DNA of 64,000 nucleotides from UBA9926 sp038131595 (lineage in GTDB: Bacteria > Pseudomonadota > Gammaproteobacteria > Pseudomonadales > Azotimanducaceae), in the NCBI GenBank assembly GCA_038131595.1, contig JAYPPR010000008.1, positions 434,001 to 498,000 of the forward strand. Direction: 5' to 3'. The translations under genes and the position numbers were made by a program. Shown here one piece after another: positions 1-8,450 of the stretch; the stretch's first letter is position 1, and each line of letters opens with the position of its first letter. The notes under the pieces are model-generated. The model saw only the letters and a list, made by a program, of their open reading frames with translations, was not told where the DNA came from and made no database searches.

Positions 1-1
1 A

Positions 2-844
2 ACGCGGCTCACATCAGCCGATATCAGCTCGCTCTCCGACCTCTTTGGCGCTGACTCGGCTTATGCGTATGTGGAAATACTTGGCGTCGCTGTCTGTCAG
101 TTTAGCCTCGATGAATTTCATCGAGGCCTGGGCCTCGCCCTGCCCGAACTGCCGAAGCCAAAAGAAGGCAGACCAGATCATTACCTTCCAGCTCACCTTG
201 AAACCGACACCGCTTGGGTGCCCATGATCCCCACCGATCAAGTGTCTCCCGCCGAACAAGACTTGTGGCCCGGCAACCGAGGAGCCAATGTCTTGAGAGC
301 ATTGTCTGCCGCACCTGACACCGTTCGCGCTTGGCAACACTTATCCGAGACCATGTACCTCTCACTTCAAGGCATGGCTGAAATGATCCATGCACCCAAC
401 CGCATCTTGAGCCGCATGCAAATGGAACTCATTGCGGGGCGCGTCTCGGCGCTTAATCAATGCCTTTACTGAACCAGCTCACACGCCTCGATGCTTCGTG
501 TAAGCGTCTCGCAATCTAGCCTGCAAGTAGACTTAAGCGGCTTACGCACTGGCGATTCACGGGCGCTGGACGCGATTCCGAACGCGAGCACGCTGATTCG
601 CCTCGCGGATGCATTTATGAAACACGAGCCCGATCACCTCGCGAATATTCGAGATGAAGCAGCCTCGGTTATCGGTGAGCTTGGGGTGATAGAAGCAATC
701 GGGGTTGCCGCCAATTTTCAGCGAATGGTTCGGATCGCGTCAGGCACCGGCATTCCTATTGACGAACCCGACCCTGAGTTCGGCACGGCAGTGCGAGCGG
801 CACTCAATCTCAACAACACTGACTGGCATCCACTCAGCGAATAA
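2..844 (+). CDS. AhpD-like two-domain protein, candidate selenoprotein (5' end outside window)
   Basis: The frame is open from base 2 to the TGA at 470-472 and continues in the same frame to the stop at 842-844. Both halves belong to the carboxymuconolactone decarboxylase/AhpD fold. The part before the TGA ends in RMQMELIAGRVSALNQCLY and the part after begins TSSHASMLRVS. Read through, this gives C-x-x-[TGA]-x-x-x-H, the AhpD CxxC-xxx-H redox motif with the second Cys codon replaced by TGA. The visible N-terminus (VEILGVAVCQFSLDEFHRGL) resembles the very C-terminus (IEAIGVAANFQRMVRIASG), so the protein probably has two tandem AhpD domains. Immediately after the TGA the RNA can fold: GCT/AGC (477-479/503-505) plus ACACG/CGTGT (481-485/497-501), apex about 20 nt past the TGA, as expected of a bacterial SECIS. 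Family known: AhpD proteins are peroxidase-linked disulfide reductants. Inferred: selenocysteine at the TGA. Alternatives are a nonsense mutation or a base error. Confidence 0.7.
470..505 (+). promoter_or_regulatory. Candidate bacterial SECIS hairpin after in-frame TGA
   Basis: The TGA at 470-472 is followed four bases later by a potential stem: GCT 477-479 with AGC 503-505, a C/A mismatch, then ACACG 481-485 with CGTGT 497-501. The loop is 11 nt. An alternative inner fold pairs CGA 489-491 with TCG 496-498 and leaves a four-base loop TGCT at 492-495 with G in second place, beginning 19 nt after the TGA. Bacterial SECIS elements lie directly downstream of the UGA inside the coding region and usually carry a G early in the apical loop. 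The fold is by eye, with no energy calculation. Confidence 0.45.
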
Positions 845-883
845 AACGCTGGCTTCCAGTCCAATCAGGCACTTACCGCTCCC

Positions 884-2158
884 TCAATTTCCCTGTGTAG
901 TTGTTCGATGAGGGGGTTTAGCAAACAGAAAGCAAAACCCGCCGACAAACGCGGCCAACGCCAACACCGTGAACCCGCTTTGATAATTGCCCGACAAATC
1001 GGCCATGACTCCTGCTATCACTGGCCCAAACGACATCCCGAGCATCACAATGAGCGATGAAAAACCCATGATGGTGCCAAACGCTGACGCACCGAAGTAG
1101 TCCGCTCTCAGCGCAACCATCAGCGGGCCTCGAATGCCCCAGGCCAGCCCATGTACCGTTGCGAGCAGGACCACTTGCCAAGTGCTCTCTGCATAGGCAA
1201 GGCCGAGCAGCGCCACTGCGTGGGCAATCATGCATGCGACGCTCAAGTACCGTTTATCAAATCGATCGCCCAGGTAACCGCCTAGCAACTGACCGACCAT
1301 TTGACTGCCTGTCACCACGGTTACCATGACCGCTGCAGCGGTCAACGTGTAACCCAATCCTTCAGATAAATGAGCCACCAGATGCACCATGATCGCTGAA
1401 ACAGTCAGTAGTGCAGACGCGTGGCCAACGCTGATCAACCAAAACGAGGAAGTCGCCATGGCCTGCCTGGCAGTCAGGTCTTTGGGCACGTCGCGTGGCG
1501 CGCCAGCGTCCTGCGTTGCGAGCTCGCCGTCCGGCACCGCGCCAAACGGCTGAGGTCTGTGCCGAACCACCTGCGCCATGGGCAACCCCAGCAGCAACAC
1601 CAACACTCCAGACATAAACGCAGTAAACCGCCAGCCCCACGCCTCCAGCGCCAGCACCACAAGCGGTACCGCCATCCCGCCGATCGAGTAGCCGAGTTGA
1701 GACCAGGCCACCGCTTTTGAGCGATGTCGATCGAACCAATTCACGATCGCGACCATTACCGTCGCGAAGCCTCCGAGACTAGAGCCCACGGCGATCAGCC
1801 CAAAGGCAAGGTAGAACTCAAGCAACGAATCGATCCACGAGAACCACATAAACCCGAACCCAAAGAGCAAGGTACCAATGCTCAAAATCAGCTTGGGCCC
1901 ATACCGATCCACCAGCCACCCTTGAAGGGGACCGAGAATCCCGCTCTCGATGCGGGTTAACGCAAACGCGGCGGCAATCAGGGTTTTACTCCAGCCGAAT
2001 TCCGCTTGGAGAAAAACAACGTAGGCACCGTAGGATTGCATCCAGAGCATGCCCGCCAACATCTGCAACCCACCTGCAGCGGCCACAATATTCCAGCCGT
2101 AAAAAAAACGTCCGCCTGGGAAAAAAAGCGCTTTTAATTGCACGCTAAGTCCAGCCAT
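884..2158 (-). CDS. MFS transporter, monocarboxylate/oxalate-formate type
   Basis: A 424-residue membrane protein with about twelve hydrophobic segments in two halves joined by a polar loop near residues 190-225. The N-terminus carries FYGWNIVAAAGGLQMLAG, typical of the eukaryotic-MCT-like/OxlT branch of the major facilitator superfamily. An inter-helix GWLVDRYGPK sequence matches the MFS loop 2-3 signature and GGYLGDRFDKR its second-half counterpart. It probably imports or exports a small organic acid across the inner membrane; the substrate cannot be read from sequence. It stands alone on the minus strand, converging on the AhpD-like gene, and no regulator is adjacent. Confidence 0.85.
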   Translation of the reverse strand: MAGLSVQLKALFFPGGRFFYGWNIVAAAGGLQMLAGMLWMQSYGAYVVFLQAEFGWSKTLIAAAFALTRIESGILGPLQGWLVDRYGPKLILSIGTLLFGFGFMWFSWIDSLLEFYLAFGLIAVGSSLGGFATVMVAIVNWFDRHRSKAVAWSQLGYSIGGMAVPLVVLALEAWGWRFTAFMSGVLVLLLGLPMAQVVRHRPQPFGAVPDGELATQDAGAPRDVPKDLTARQAMATSSFWLISVGHASALLTVSAIMVHLVAHLSEGLGYTLTAAAVMVTVVTGSQMVGQLLGGYLGDRFDKRYLSVACMIAHAVALLGLAYAESTWQVVLLATVHGLAWGIRGPLMVALRADYFGASAFGTIMGFSSLIVMLGMSFGPVIAGVMADLSGNYQSGFTVLALAAFVGGFCFLFAKPPHRTTTQGN

Positions 2159-2417
2159 GGTCTTTGATTGATTCCTTTTTCCACCGCAATGCTGTTTAGG
2201 GGTGGCTCAACTGATTTCGTTCACATTCAGCGTTAGGTGGCGCTGGGGCTATAGCGACCCGTTGGCATTATCCGTCAACCTGCTCGGCAACTTGCTATGC
2301 GAGGCAACCAGTTGACGCGGTTGTCCGTTTTTCACTGACTCGAGTCCGTTCTTGTTGCCGATTGAGGCGCTTTGTAACCGACTCGCGAGACCAAAGTGGC
2401 CCCTCTCCGAAAACGCC

Positions 2418-2909
2418 CTAAAGGTATTTAGCTCTCGCTAACCAACGATGCAGGTGCTGAAGAATGCGCCATATCTTCGCCTCAAGGTAGAGGTTTTCCT
2501 GCATGTAACTCTTGGGGGTCACCAGTTCACGAATTCTGAGTGAGCATCCTAAATCACCACAGACGACGTTCGAGAGCGTTCGCCGCCCACCACTGCCTTT
2601 TTCCGTCAAGGTGAACATCGCGGCTCCACCCATGGCGTGAACGTGGTGACAAATGCTGCACATATCCAGCCTCGCCGCACGCGGTCTGCGCTCATGGCGT
2701 CTCAGTACCACGCCATGCAAGTTACCGTCGTTGGGGGATCGCGTCACGATGTACCCTAAGTGGCCGGAGGGATGAATCCACGACAAAAAATCCCGATGAT
2801 GCCACTCAATGTCTTCGAACGCTGGCAACCATAGCTCGTCGTTGGGCCCAAATGCTGCTTTTACGGCTTCCCCAGATAGTGCTTCCACTGCTACCGCCTC
2901 ACAAGCCAT
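2418..2909 (-). CDS. FBP-type treble-clef zinc-finger protein (EF-G-binding domain)
   Basis: A 163-residue protein matching the FBP C-terminal zinc-finger family, related to the FusB/elongation factor G-binding proteins. Visible signatures are W-x-x-RDFLSWIHPSGHLGYIV near residues 36-54, then CSICHHVHAMGGAAMFT and VCGDLGCSLRIRELV. The two Cys pairs (C-x2-C and C-x4-C) would hold one zinc. Family members bind EF-G on the ribosome in Gram-positive bacteria; the role in other phyla is unknown. The gene is single, flanked by non-coding DNA on both sides, and points away from the crotonase downstream. Confidence 0.7.
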   Translation of the reverse strand: MACEAVAVEALSGEAVKAAFGPNDELWLPAFEDIEWHHRDFLSWIHPSGHLGYIVTRSPNDGNLHGVVLRRHERRPRAARLDMCSICHHVHAMGGAAMFTLTEKGSGGRRTLSNVVCGDLGCSLRIRELVTPKSYMQENLYLEAKIWRILQHLHRWLARAKYL

Positions 2910-3031
2910 AGGCCAGCAGCAGATAAAGCCACATTGTTGTCATCAGGCGATCGCGTCATTGTTCCTGTGGAGGTGGTGTTCAAGGTGGGCTTGAGCAATA
3001 CTTCTGACTCAAGCATGAAGGAAGCCACCCA

Positions 3032-3742
3032 ATGATTCAAATCGAGCACCATAATGACATCGCCATCTTAACCATGGATGCGGGAGAGAATCGTTGGAAT
3101 ACGACATTCGTTCGTGCTTTCGCAGCCGCGCTGGATGAAATTGAGGCAAGCGACTCTGTGAACGCGCTGGTTACCCGATCCAGCGACCCAAAATTCTTCT
3201 CGAATGGCTTGGATCTTGAGTGGCGCGCTAGCGATGGCGATCATCCAGGGGGCGATCGAGACGCGTTTGGTGCTGAGTTTATGGGGCTGATGGGTCGAGT
3301 CATTACCCTACCGATTCCTACGATTTGCGCCGTTGGCGGGCATGCATTCGGTGCTGGTTTCATGCTCGCCCTGTGCCACGACGTTCGCTTAATGCGCGAG
3401 GACCGAGGTTTTCTCTGCGCCAACGAGGTCGCCATTGGAATGGTCATTCCAGACCCCGAGATGGCACTCTTCAAGCACAAGCTTCCATCGAACACGTTCT
3501 TCAAAACGGTTCAGTTAGCCCATCGTTGGAGTGGCGGTGAGGCAGAGGCTCACGGGATTGTTGAATCAGCGGTCCCGCTAGACGCACTGTATGAGCGGGC
3601 TGTTCAGCGAGCCGAGCAACTGGCTCCGCTTGGTAAGAACCGGAAGGTGTTTGGCGCGATGAAGGAAAAACTGTTTGGCGAGACCCCATCGATTAATGCC
3701 TCTGCCGGCGCCGCGCACTTGCTAAAGACTGCGCACCACTAG
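3032..3742 (+). CDS. Enoyl-CoA hydratase/isomerase family protein
   Basis: A 236-residue crotonase-fold protein, short for the family. The oxyanion-hole segments are visible: KFFSNGLDLEW near residues 54-64 and GHAFGAGFMLALCHDVRL near 104-121. The position of the first catalytic Glu of hydratases is occupied by a hydrophobic residue (GAGFMLAL), while a Glu is kept in CANEVAIGM. This favours a delta3-delta2 enoyl-CoA isomerase over a hydratase. The ATG at 3032 follows a good GAAGGAAG ribosome site. No operon partner is within 600 bp downstream. Confidence 0.8.
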   Translation: MIQIEHHNDIAILTMDAGENRWNTTFVRAFAAALDEIEASDSVNALVTRSSDPKFFSNGLDLEWRASDGDHPGGDRDAFGAEFMGLMGRVITLPIPTICAVGGHAFGAGFMLALCHDVRLMREDRGFLCANEVAIGMVIPDPEMALFKHKLPSNTFFKTVQLAHRWSGGEAEAHGIVESAVPLDALYERAVQRAEQLAPLGKNRKVFGAMKEKLFGETPSINASAGAAHLLKTAHH

Positions 3743-4351
3743 CGAGTGTTCCAAGGTCGGGACTGATCTAATCATTTTGTGGCTACTCAGGTGGTTACTC
3801 GGTTGTTGGCAGCCTTGCGGGCAATCTGACCGCGGTTTAAGAGGGTTTTGACTCGCCCAGCGGGATGAGTTTTGTAATGATCGAAGTCCCGCCCGAAGTC
3901 GCTCCTGGAAGCCCTTCGCTTCAGCTCAATACGACATTCGCCTGAGGACATTACCCCTTAAACATTCGCTCTAAGACATCCACACCAAGACATCCACACC
4001 AAGGCCTCCACAAAGGCACTTACCCAAAGGCTTCCACAAAGTCCTCCAGCAAGGCATGGGCCTCGAACATATCAGGCCATTTCTCGGTGCAATAATGCAG
4101 CTTAAACCTGCAAACACTGGTATCTTATTAGGTGACAACGGTGACGCCGATTGATCGGTAATCTCTTCGAAAAGTCCTGGCATACCTAACGCCCTGGCAG
4201 GGGCCATGACGAAGGGGTAAACCGGGAAAAGTGGCGCATCGATAGAGGGGAATTAAACGACGCTGGCATCAATTAACGCCTCAAGCAAGAGGCGAGATAG
4301 CAAACCATCGACATGACGCGTCCCGCCCACAGTACAACAACAGAGAGATAG
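3743..4351. other. Gene-free stretch with short direct repeats
   Basis: No convincing gene is seen in these 609 bases. Bases 3973-4000 hold two exact 14-bp copies of AAGACATCCACACC, followed to about 4055 by decayed variants such as AAGGCCTCCACAAAGGC. A minus-strand reading frame of 78 codons crosses the repeat and is not a believable protein. The last 80 bases must contain the promoter of the valine-degradation genes, but I see no clear -35/-10 pair. Confidence 0.5.
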
Positions 4352-5512
4352 ATGGACTACGAGTTAAGCGAAGATCAGGCGGCGTTTCGAGACGTCGCCC
4401 GCCAATTTTCCGACCGCCAGTTGGCTCCCAATGCGGCGGATTGGGATGCGAATAAAACCTTTCCTAAAGACGTTATCAAAGCGGCCGGGGACCTCGGCTT
4501 TTGCGGCCTCTACTGTCCGGAATCAGCCGGCGGACTTGGATTATCGCGGCTCGACTCGAGCATCATCCTGGAACAGCTTTCGATGGGCTGTACGTCTACC
4601 ACTGCGTTTATCTCCATCCACAATATGGCCACCTGGATGGTCACAGAGTTTGGGTCCACCGAGCTTGTCGAGGCCATTGCACCTGGATTAATTGCAGGCG
4701 AGCAACTCGCGAGCTACTGCCTCACTGAGCCGGGCGCAGGATCAGATGCCGCGTCGCTTCGCACCCAAGCGGTCGTCGATGGAGACGACTACGTTATCAA
4801 CGGCAGCAAGATGTTTATCTCGGGAGCAGGAGACACGGATTACCTTGTCACGATGTTACGCACTGGAGGCCCAGGACCCAAAGGCATTAGCTGTGTCGTC
4901 ATCCCATCAGGCACGGAGGGCATTCAGTTCGGTCACAACCTCCACAAAATGGGATGGAACAGTCAACCCACGCGAGAAATCGTCTTTGACAATGTCCGCG
5001 TGCCCATCGGGCATCGTCTTGGCGAAGAAGGTGATGGATTTAAAATCGCAATGAAAGGTCTCGATGGGGGACGCATCAACATAGGGACCTGTTCTGTTGG
5101 CACAGCGCAAGCGGCACTCAACAGAGCCAAAAGCTACATGAGTGAACGACAGCAATTTGGGGAGCCGCTATCTAACTTTCAAGCCCTTCAATTTAAGCTC
5201 GCCGATATGGCAACGGAGCTCGTTGCTGCGCGCCAGATGATTCGCATGGCGGCTTCTAGAGTCGACGCCGGTCACAGCGAAGCGACGGTCTACGCCGCGA
5301 TGGCAAAGCAATTCGCGACAGACGTCGGTTTTAAAGTGTGCAATGAAGCACTGCAAATTCACGGCGGTTACGGCTACATGCAGGAGTACCCCCTTGAACG
5401 CCACATTCGGGATACCCGGGTACATCAAATTCTAGAGGGCACCAATGAAATCATGCGCGTCATCACTGCACGTCGATTGCTAGCGCTTGCCGACATTGAA
5501 GCCATTCAATAG
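4352..5512 (+). CDS. Acyl-CoA dehydrogenase, isobutyryl-CoA dehydrogenase-like
   Basis: A 386-residue FAD-dependent acyl-CoA dehydrogenase of full family length. It shows the signature CLTEPGAGSDAASLRTQA near residue 125, the FAD/electron-transfer segment near GLDGGRINIG, and the C-terminal active-site stretch HQILEGTNEIMR with the catalytic Glu of short/medium-chain enzymes. It opens a cluster with a hydratase, a 3-hydroxyisobutyryl-CoA hydrolase and mmsB, which makes isobutyryl-CoA to methacrylyl-CoA (valine catabolism) the most likely reaction. Electrons would pass to ETF. An AGAGAG stretch precedes the ATG. The gap to the next gene is 23 bp, indicating one operon. Confidence 0.88.
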   Translation: MDYELSEDQAAFRDVARQFSDRQLAPNAADWDANKTFPKDVIKAAGDLGFCGLYCPESAGGLGLSRLDSSIILEQLSMGCTSTTAFISIHNMATWMVTEFGSTELVEAIAPGLIAGEQLASYCLTEPGAGSDAASLRTQAVVDGDDYVINGSKMFISGAGDTDYLVTMLRTGGPGPKGISCVVIPSGTEGIQFGHNLHKMGWNSQPTREIVFDNVRVPIGHRLGEEGDGFKIAMKGLDGGRINIGTCSVGTAQAALNRAKSYMSERQQFGEPLSNFQALQFKLADMATELVAARQMIRMAASRVDAGHSEATVYAAMAKQFATDVGFKVCNEALQIHGGYGYMQEYPLERHIRDTRVHQILEGTNEIMRVITARRLLALADIEAIQ

Positions 5513-5535
5513 CAGCATCAATTAAGGAACTCTTC

Positions 5536-6312
5536 ATGACTGACAAAATCAAGCTGGAGCGCCGAGGACACACCGCGCTGATTACCATCGATAACCCTGC
5601 CGCTAACACCTGGGACCAGGACAACCTTGGCGCGCTCGCAAGCATGATCGGAACACTGAACGATGATCTGGATTGCTATGCACTGGTGATCACCGGGCAA
5701 GGTGAGAAGTTTTTCTCAGCAGGTGCAGACCTCAACCTGTTTGCCGACGGCGACCCAGCTAAGGCCCAAGCCATGGCCGAGGCCTTCCATGAGGCATTTA
5801 CTGCGTTAACCCATTTTAGGGGCGTATCCATTGCGGCCATTAATGGCTACGCAATGGGTGGCGGCCTCGAATGCGCACTGTGCTGCGATATCCGGATTGC
5901 CGAAACCCAGGCGCAAATGGCGCTACCGGAAGCAACCGTAGGACTACTGCCTTGTGGCTTGGGTACTCAGCATCTCCCATGGATCGTTGGAGAGGGCTGG
6001 GCAAAACGAATGATTTTGTGTGGTGAACGTATCGGCGCCGAGCAGGCCCAATCCATCGGGCTAGTCGAGGAAGTCGTCGCCCAAGGCGAGAGCTTAAACC
6101 GCGCGCTTATGCTCGCTGAGCAAAGCGAGAAGCAAAGCCCATCGAGCGTCTCCGCGTGCAAAAATCTAATTATGGCTGCAAGGACCCAATCCATGCCCGA
6201 AGCACTCGCTGACGAGAAGACGGCCTTCGTTGATCTCTTTTCTACCGCGGATCAAAAAGAAGGCGTGAACGCTTTTCTCGAGAAGCGGGCACCCTCTTGG
6301 AAAAACGCTTAA
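5536..6312 (+). CDS. Enoyl-CoA hydratase
   Basis: A 258-residue crotonase with both hydratase glutamates in place: GYAMGGGLECALCCDIRI (first Glu) and ALPEATVGLLPCGLGTQ (second Glu). The oxyanion-hole segment GEKFFSAGADL is near residue 55. In this context it should hydrate methacrylyl-CoA to 3-hydroxyisobutyryl-CoA. AAGGA lies ten bases before the ATG. Its TAA stop (6310-6312) shares a base with the ATG of the next gene, so translation is probably coupled. Confidence 0.88.
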   Translation: MTDKIKLERRGHTALITIDNPAANTWDQDNLGALASMIGTLNDDLDCYALVITGQGEKFFSAGADLNLFADGDPAKAQAMAEAFHEAFTALTHFRGVSIAAINGYAMGGGLECALCCDIRIAETQAQMALPEATVGLLPCGLGTQHLPWIVGEGWAKRMILCGERIGAEQAQSIGLVEEVVAQGESLNRALMLAEQSEKQSPSSVSACKNLIMAARTQSMPEALADEKTAFVDLFSTADQKEGVNAFLEKRAPSWKNA

Positions 6313-7430
6313 TGGACGCGCCCGTTCTTTTTGAGCGCCTACCAACCACAAACGGCAGGTACCTTGGTCACGTCAGGCTAAACGCGCTAGCCACCCTAAA
6401 TAGCCTCAGTCTTGAGATGATCGATCTCATTCAGGCAAAAATCGATGAGTGGCGCGATGACGATGACATCGTCGCGCTATTTTTTGATGCCGAAGGAGAC
6501 AAAGCATTCTCGGCGGGAGGCGACATCCAGGCGCTTTACCACGACATGAAAGCGAATCCTGGCGGGCCTTGCACATATTGCGACGCATTTTTTGAGCGCG
6601 AGTATCGACTCGATTACCAGCTGCGGCAGTACCCCAAACCCACCATCGCCTGGGGCCATGGCATCGTCATGGGTGGCGGACTCGGCATCTTATCTGCGTG
6701 CACCTACCGAATCGGCACGGAGACCACGCGCATTGCCATGCCTGAAATCACCATCGGGCTGTTCCCCGACGCTGGCGGAACCTATACCTTTTCAAGAATG
6801 GATCCCGCGTTTTCGCACTTTATCGCGCTCACCGCAGCAAATATTAATGCTCGTGACGGACTCCTGACTGGCATGTTGAGCCACTTGGTACAGCAAGAAC
6901 AAAAGGAAGCCGTGCTTCACGACCTACTCAATTCTGATGTAGACCAGGCCAATGTCTCAGCCAATCTTGACGAGATTTTACTGCGCCACAACGGCGAGGC
7001 AGAGGACAGTTTTGCGCCCGCTAACCTTGCAGTGCACGAAGAAGCGATTCGAGCGGCGTTTGAGCCAGCACTGATGGCTAATGATCCCATCAAAGCGCTG
7101 GCTGAAAACATGGCTGATTGGCCGGAGGATAAGTGGCTTCAGCGGGCACGGGCCAGTTTCCTTGGGGGATCGCCTGTCACCGCTCAAGTCATTCTTGAAC
7201 AATTTGCGCGGGCCAAAACGCAATCGATGGCCGAGATGTTTCGTATGGAGCTCGATATCGCCACGGCTTGTTCCGTCCACGGCGAATTCACCGAGGGTGT
7301 TCGAGCACTGCTCATTGATAAAGACGGTTCGCCTGCCTGGCAATACCCGCTGGGCGAAGTGCCGAAGTCTCATGTTGAGCGTCACTTTGAGTCTGTCGCA
7401 ACACCGCACCCTTTGCAGGATTTAGCATGA
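6312..7430 (+). CDS. 3-hydroxyisobutyryl-CoA hydrolase
   Basis: A 372-residue crotonase-superfamily protein with the long form typical of HIBCH. The segment AFSAGGDIQALYHDMK and the signature IAMPEITIGLFPDAGGTYTF, with the family-specific Glu and Asp, distinguish it from hydratases. It releases CoA from 3-hydroxyisobutyryl-CoA in valine degradation. The ATG at 6312, overlapping the previous stop, is preferred; an in-frame TTG five codons upstream is possible but less likely. It is followed after about 100 bp by mmsB. Confidence 0.88.
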   Translation: MDAPVLFERLPTTNGRYLGHVRLNALATLNSLSLEMIDLIQAKIDEWRDDDDIVALFFDAEGDKAFSAGGDIQALYHDMKANPGGPCTYCDAFFEREYRLDYQLRQYPKPTIAWGHGIVMGGGLGILSACTYRIGTETTRIAMPEITIGLFPDAGGTYTFSRMDPAFSHFIALTAANINARDGLLTGMLSHLVQQEQKEAVLHDLLNSDVDQANVSANLDEILLRHNGEAEDSFAPANLAVHEEAIRAAFEPALMANDPIKALAENMADWPEDKWLQRARASFLGGSPVTAQVILEQFARAKTQSMAEMFRMELDIATACSVHGEFTEGVRALLIDKDGSPAWQYPLGEVPKSHVERHFESVATPHPLQDLA

Positions 7431-7526
7431 TCCTGAGTAACGCAGCGCTAACGGCCCGAGGGCGGTACCGCATTTCCCTGAACCCCGAGTTCTGAATCGA
7501 ACGAATGCATCCTAAGGAAGTCTAGT

Positions 7527-8423
7527 ATGAAAAAAATCGGATTTATTGGGCTTGGCAACATGGGTGGCCCAATGGCGGTCAACCTCGTGAAAGCTGGCTA
7601 TGTAGTGACAGCGTTTGATTTGGTGGAATCTGCTCTGGAACAGTTTGTTGAGCAAGGCGGGCAACGCGCTCCGTCAGCTGCGGATGCGGTCAGCGATGCT
7701 GACGCCGTTGTCTCGATGCTGCCAGCCTCTAAGCATGTCGAAGCCCTCTACCTTGGCGATGAGGGACTTCTGAGCGCCATTCAACCCGGAACGCTAGTCA
7801 TCGACTCATCCACTATCGCGCCGGAATCTGCGAAAAAAGTAGCTGCTGCGGCTGAGAGCGCCGGCGTCCCGATGATCGATGCACCCGTCTCCGGCGGAGT
7901 CGGCGGAGCTATTGCTGGCACCCTGACGTTCATCGTGGGTGGCGAAGAAGCTGCACTAACATCAGCGAAACCGCTGCTCGAGGTCATGGGGAAGAACATT
8001 TTTCATGCAGGCGCTGCCGGGGCAGGCCAAGTCGCGAAAATTTGCAACAACATGCTGCTCTCAGTGCTCATGACAGGCACCGCCGAAGCGCTACAGCTCG
8101 GGGTGAACAACGGCCTTGACCCAGCCGTATTATCTGAGGTGATGCGAAAGAGTTCTGGTGGCAATTGGGCCCTTGAAGTCTACAACCCCTACCCCGGCGT
8201 CATGGAGAACGTGCCTTCCTCCAATGACTACCAGGGCGGTTTCCTTGTTGATCTGATGGTGAAAGATTTAGGGCTTGCGATGGAGTCGGCACTAGCCACC
8301 CAAAGTTCAACACCGATGGGGTCACTGACTCGAAGTCTTTACCTCGCCCACTCGAAGAAAGGTCATGGCGGCATCGATTTTTCGAGTATTCAGACCTACT
8401 TCCAATCATCTGATAATGACTAA
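7527..8423 (+). CDS. mmsB: 3-hydroxyisobutyrate dehydrogenase
   Basis: A 298-residue beta-hydroxyacid dehydrogenase. The N-terminal Rossmann motif KKIGFIGLGNMGGPMAVNL, the substrate-binding DAPVSGGVGGAIAGTL near residue 117 and the catalytic Lys in GAGQVAKICNNMLL near residue 170 are all present. It oxidises 3-hydroxyisobutyrate to methylmalonate semialdehyde with NAD. Together with the three upstream genes this gives valine breakdown from isobutyryl-CoA onward. The last enzyme, methylmalonate semialdehyde dehydrogenase (MmsA), is not in the window. AAGGAAG lies about eight bases before the ATG. Confidence 0.93.
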   Translation: MKKIGFIGLGNMGGPMAVNLVKAGYVVTAFDLVESALEQFVEQGGQRAPSAADAVSDADAVVSMLPASKHVEALYLGDEGLLSAIQPGTLVIDSSTIAPESAKKVAAAAESAGVPMIDAPVSGGVGGAIAGTLTFIVGGEEAALTSAKPLLEVMGKNIFHAGAAGAGQVAKICNNMLLSVLMTGTAEALQLGVNNGLDPAVLSEVMRKSSGGNWALEVYNPYPGVMENVPSSNDYQGGFLVDLMVKDLGLAMESALATQSSTPMGSLTRSLYLAHSKKGHGGIDFSSIQTYFQSSDND

Positions 8424-8450
8424 TCGCCCAAATTACCTTGGAGCAACTTT

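Noticed and set aside
3971..4207. Minus-strand frame of 78 codons
   Set aside because: It crosses short direct repeats and shows no family resemblance or ribosome site.
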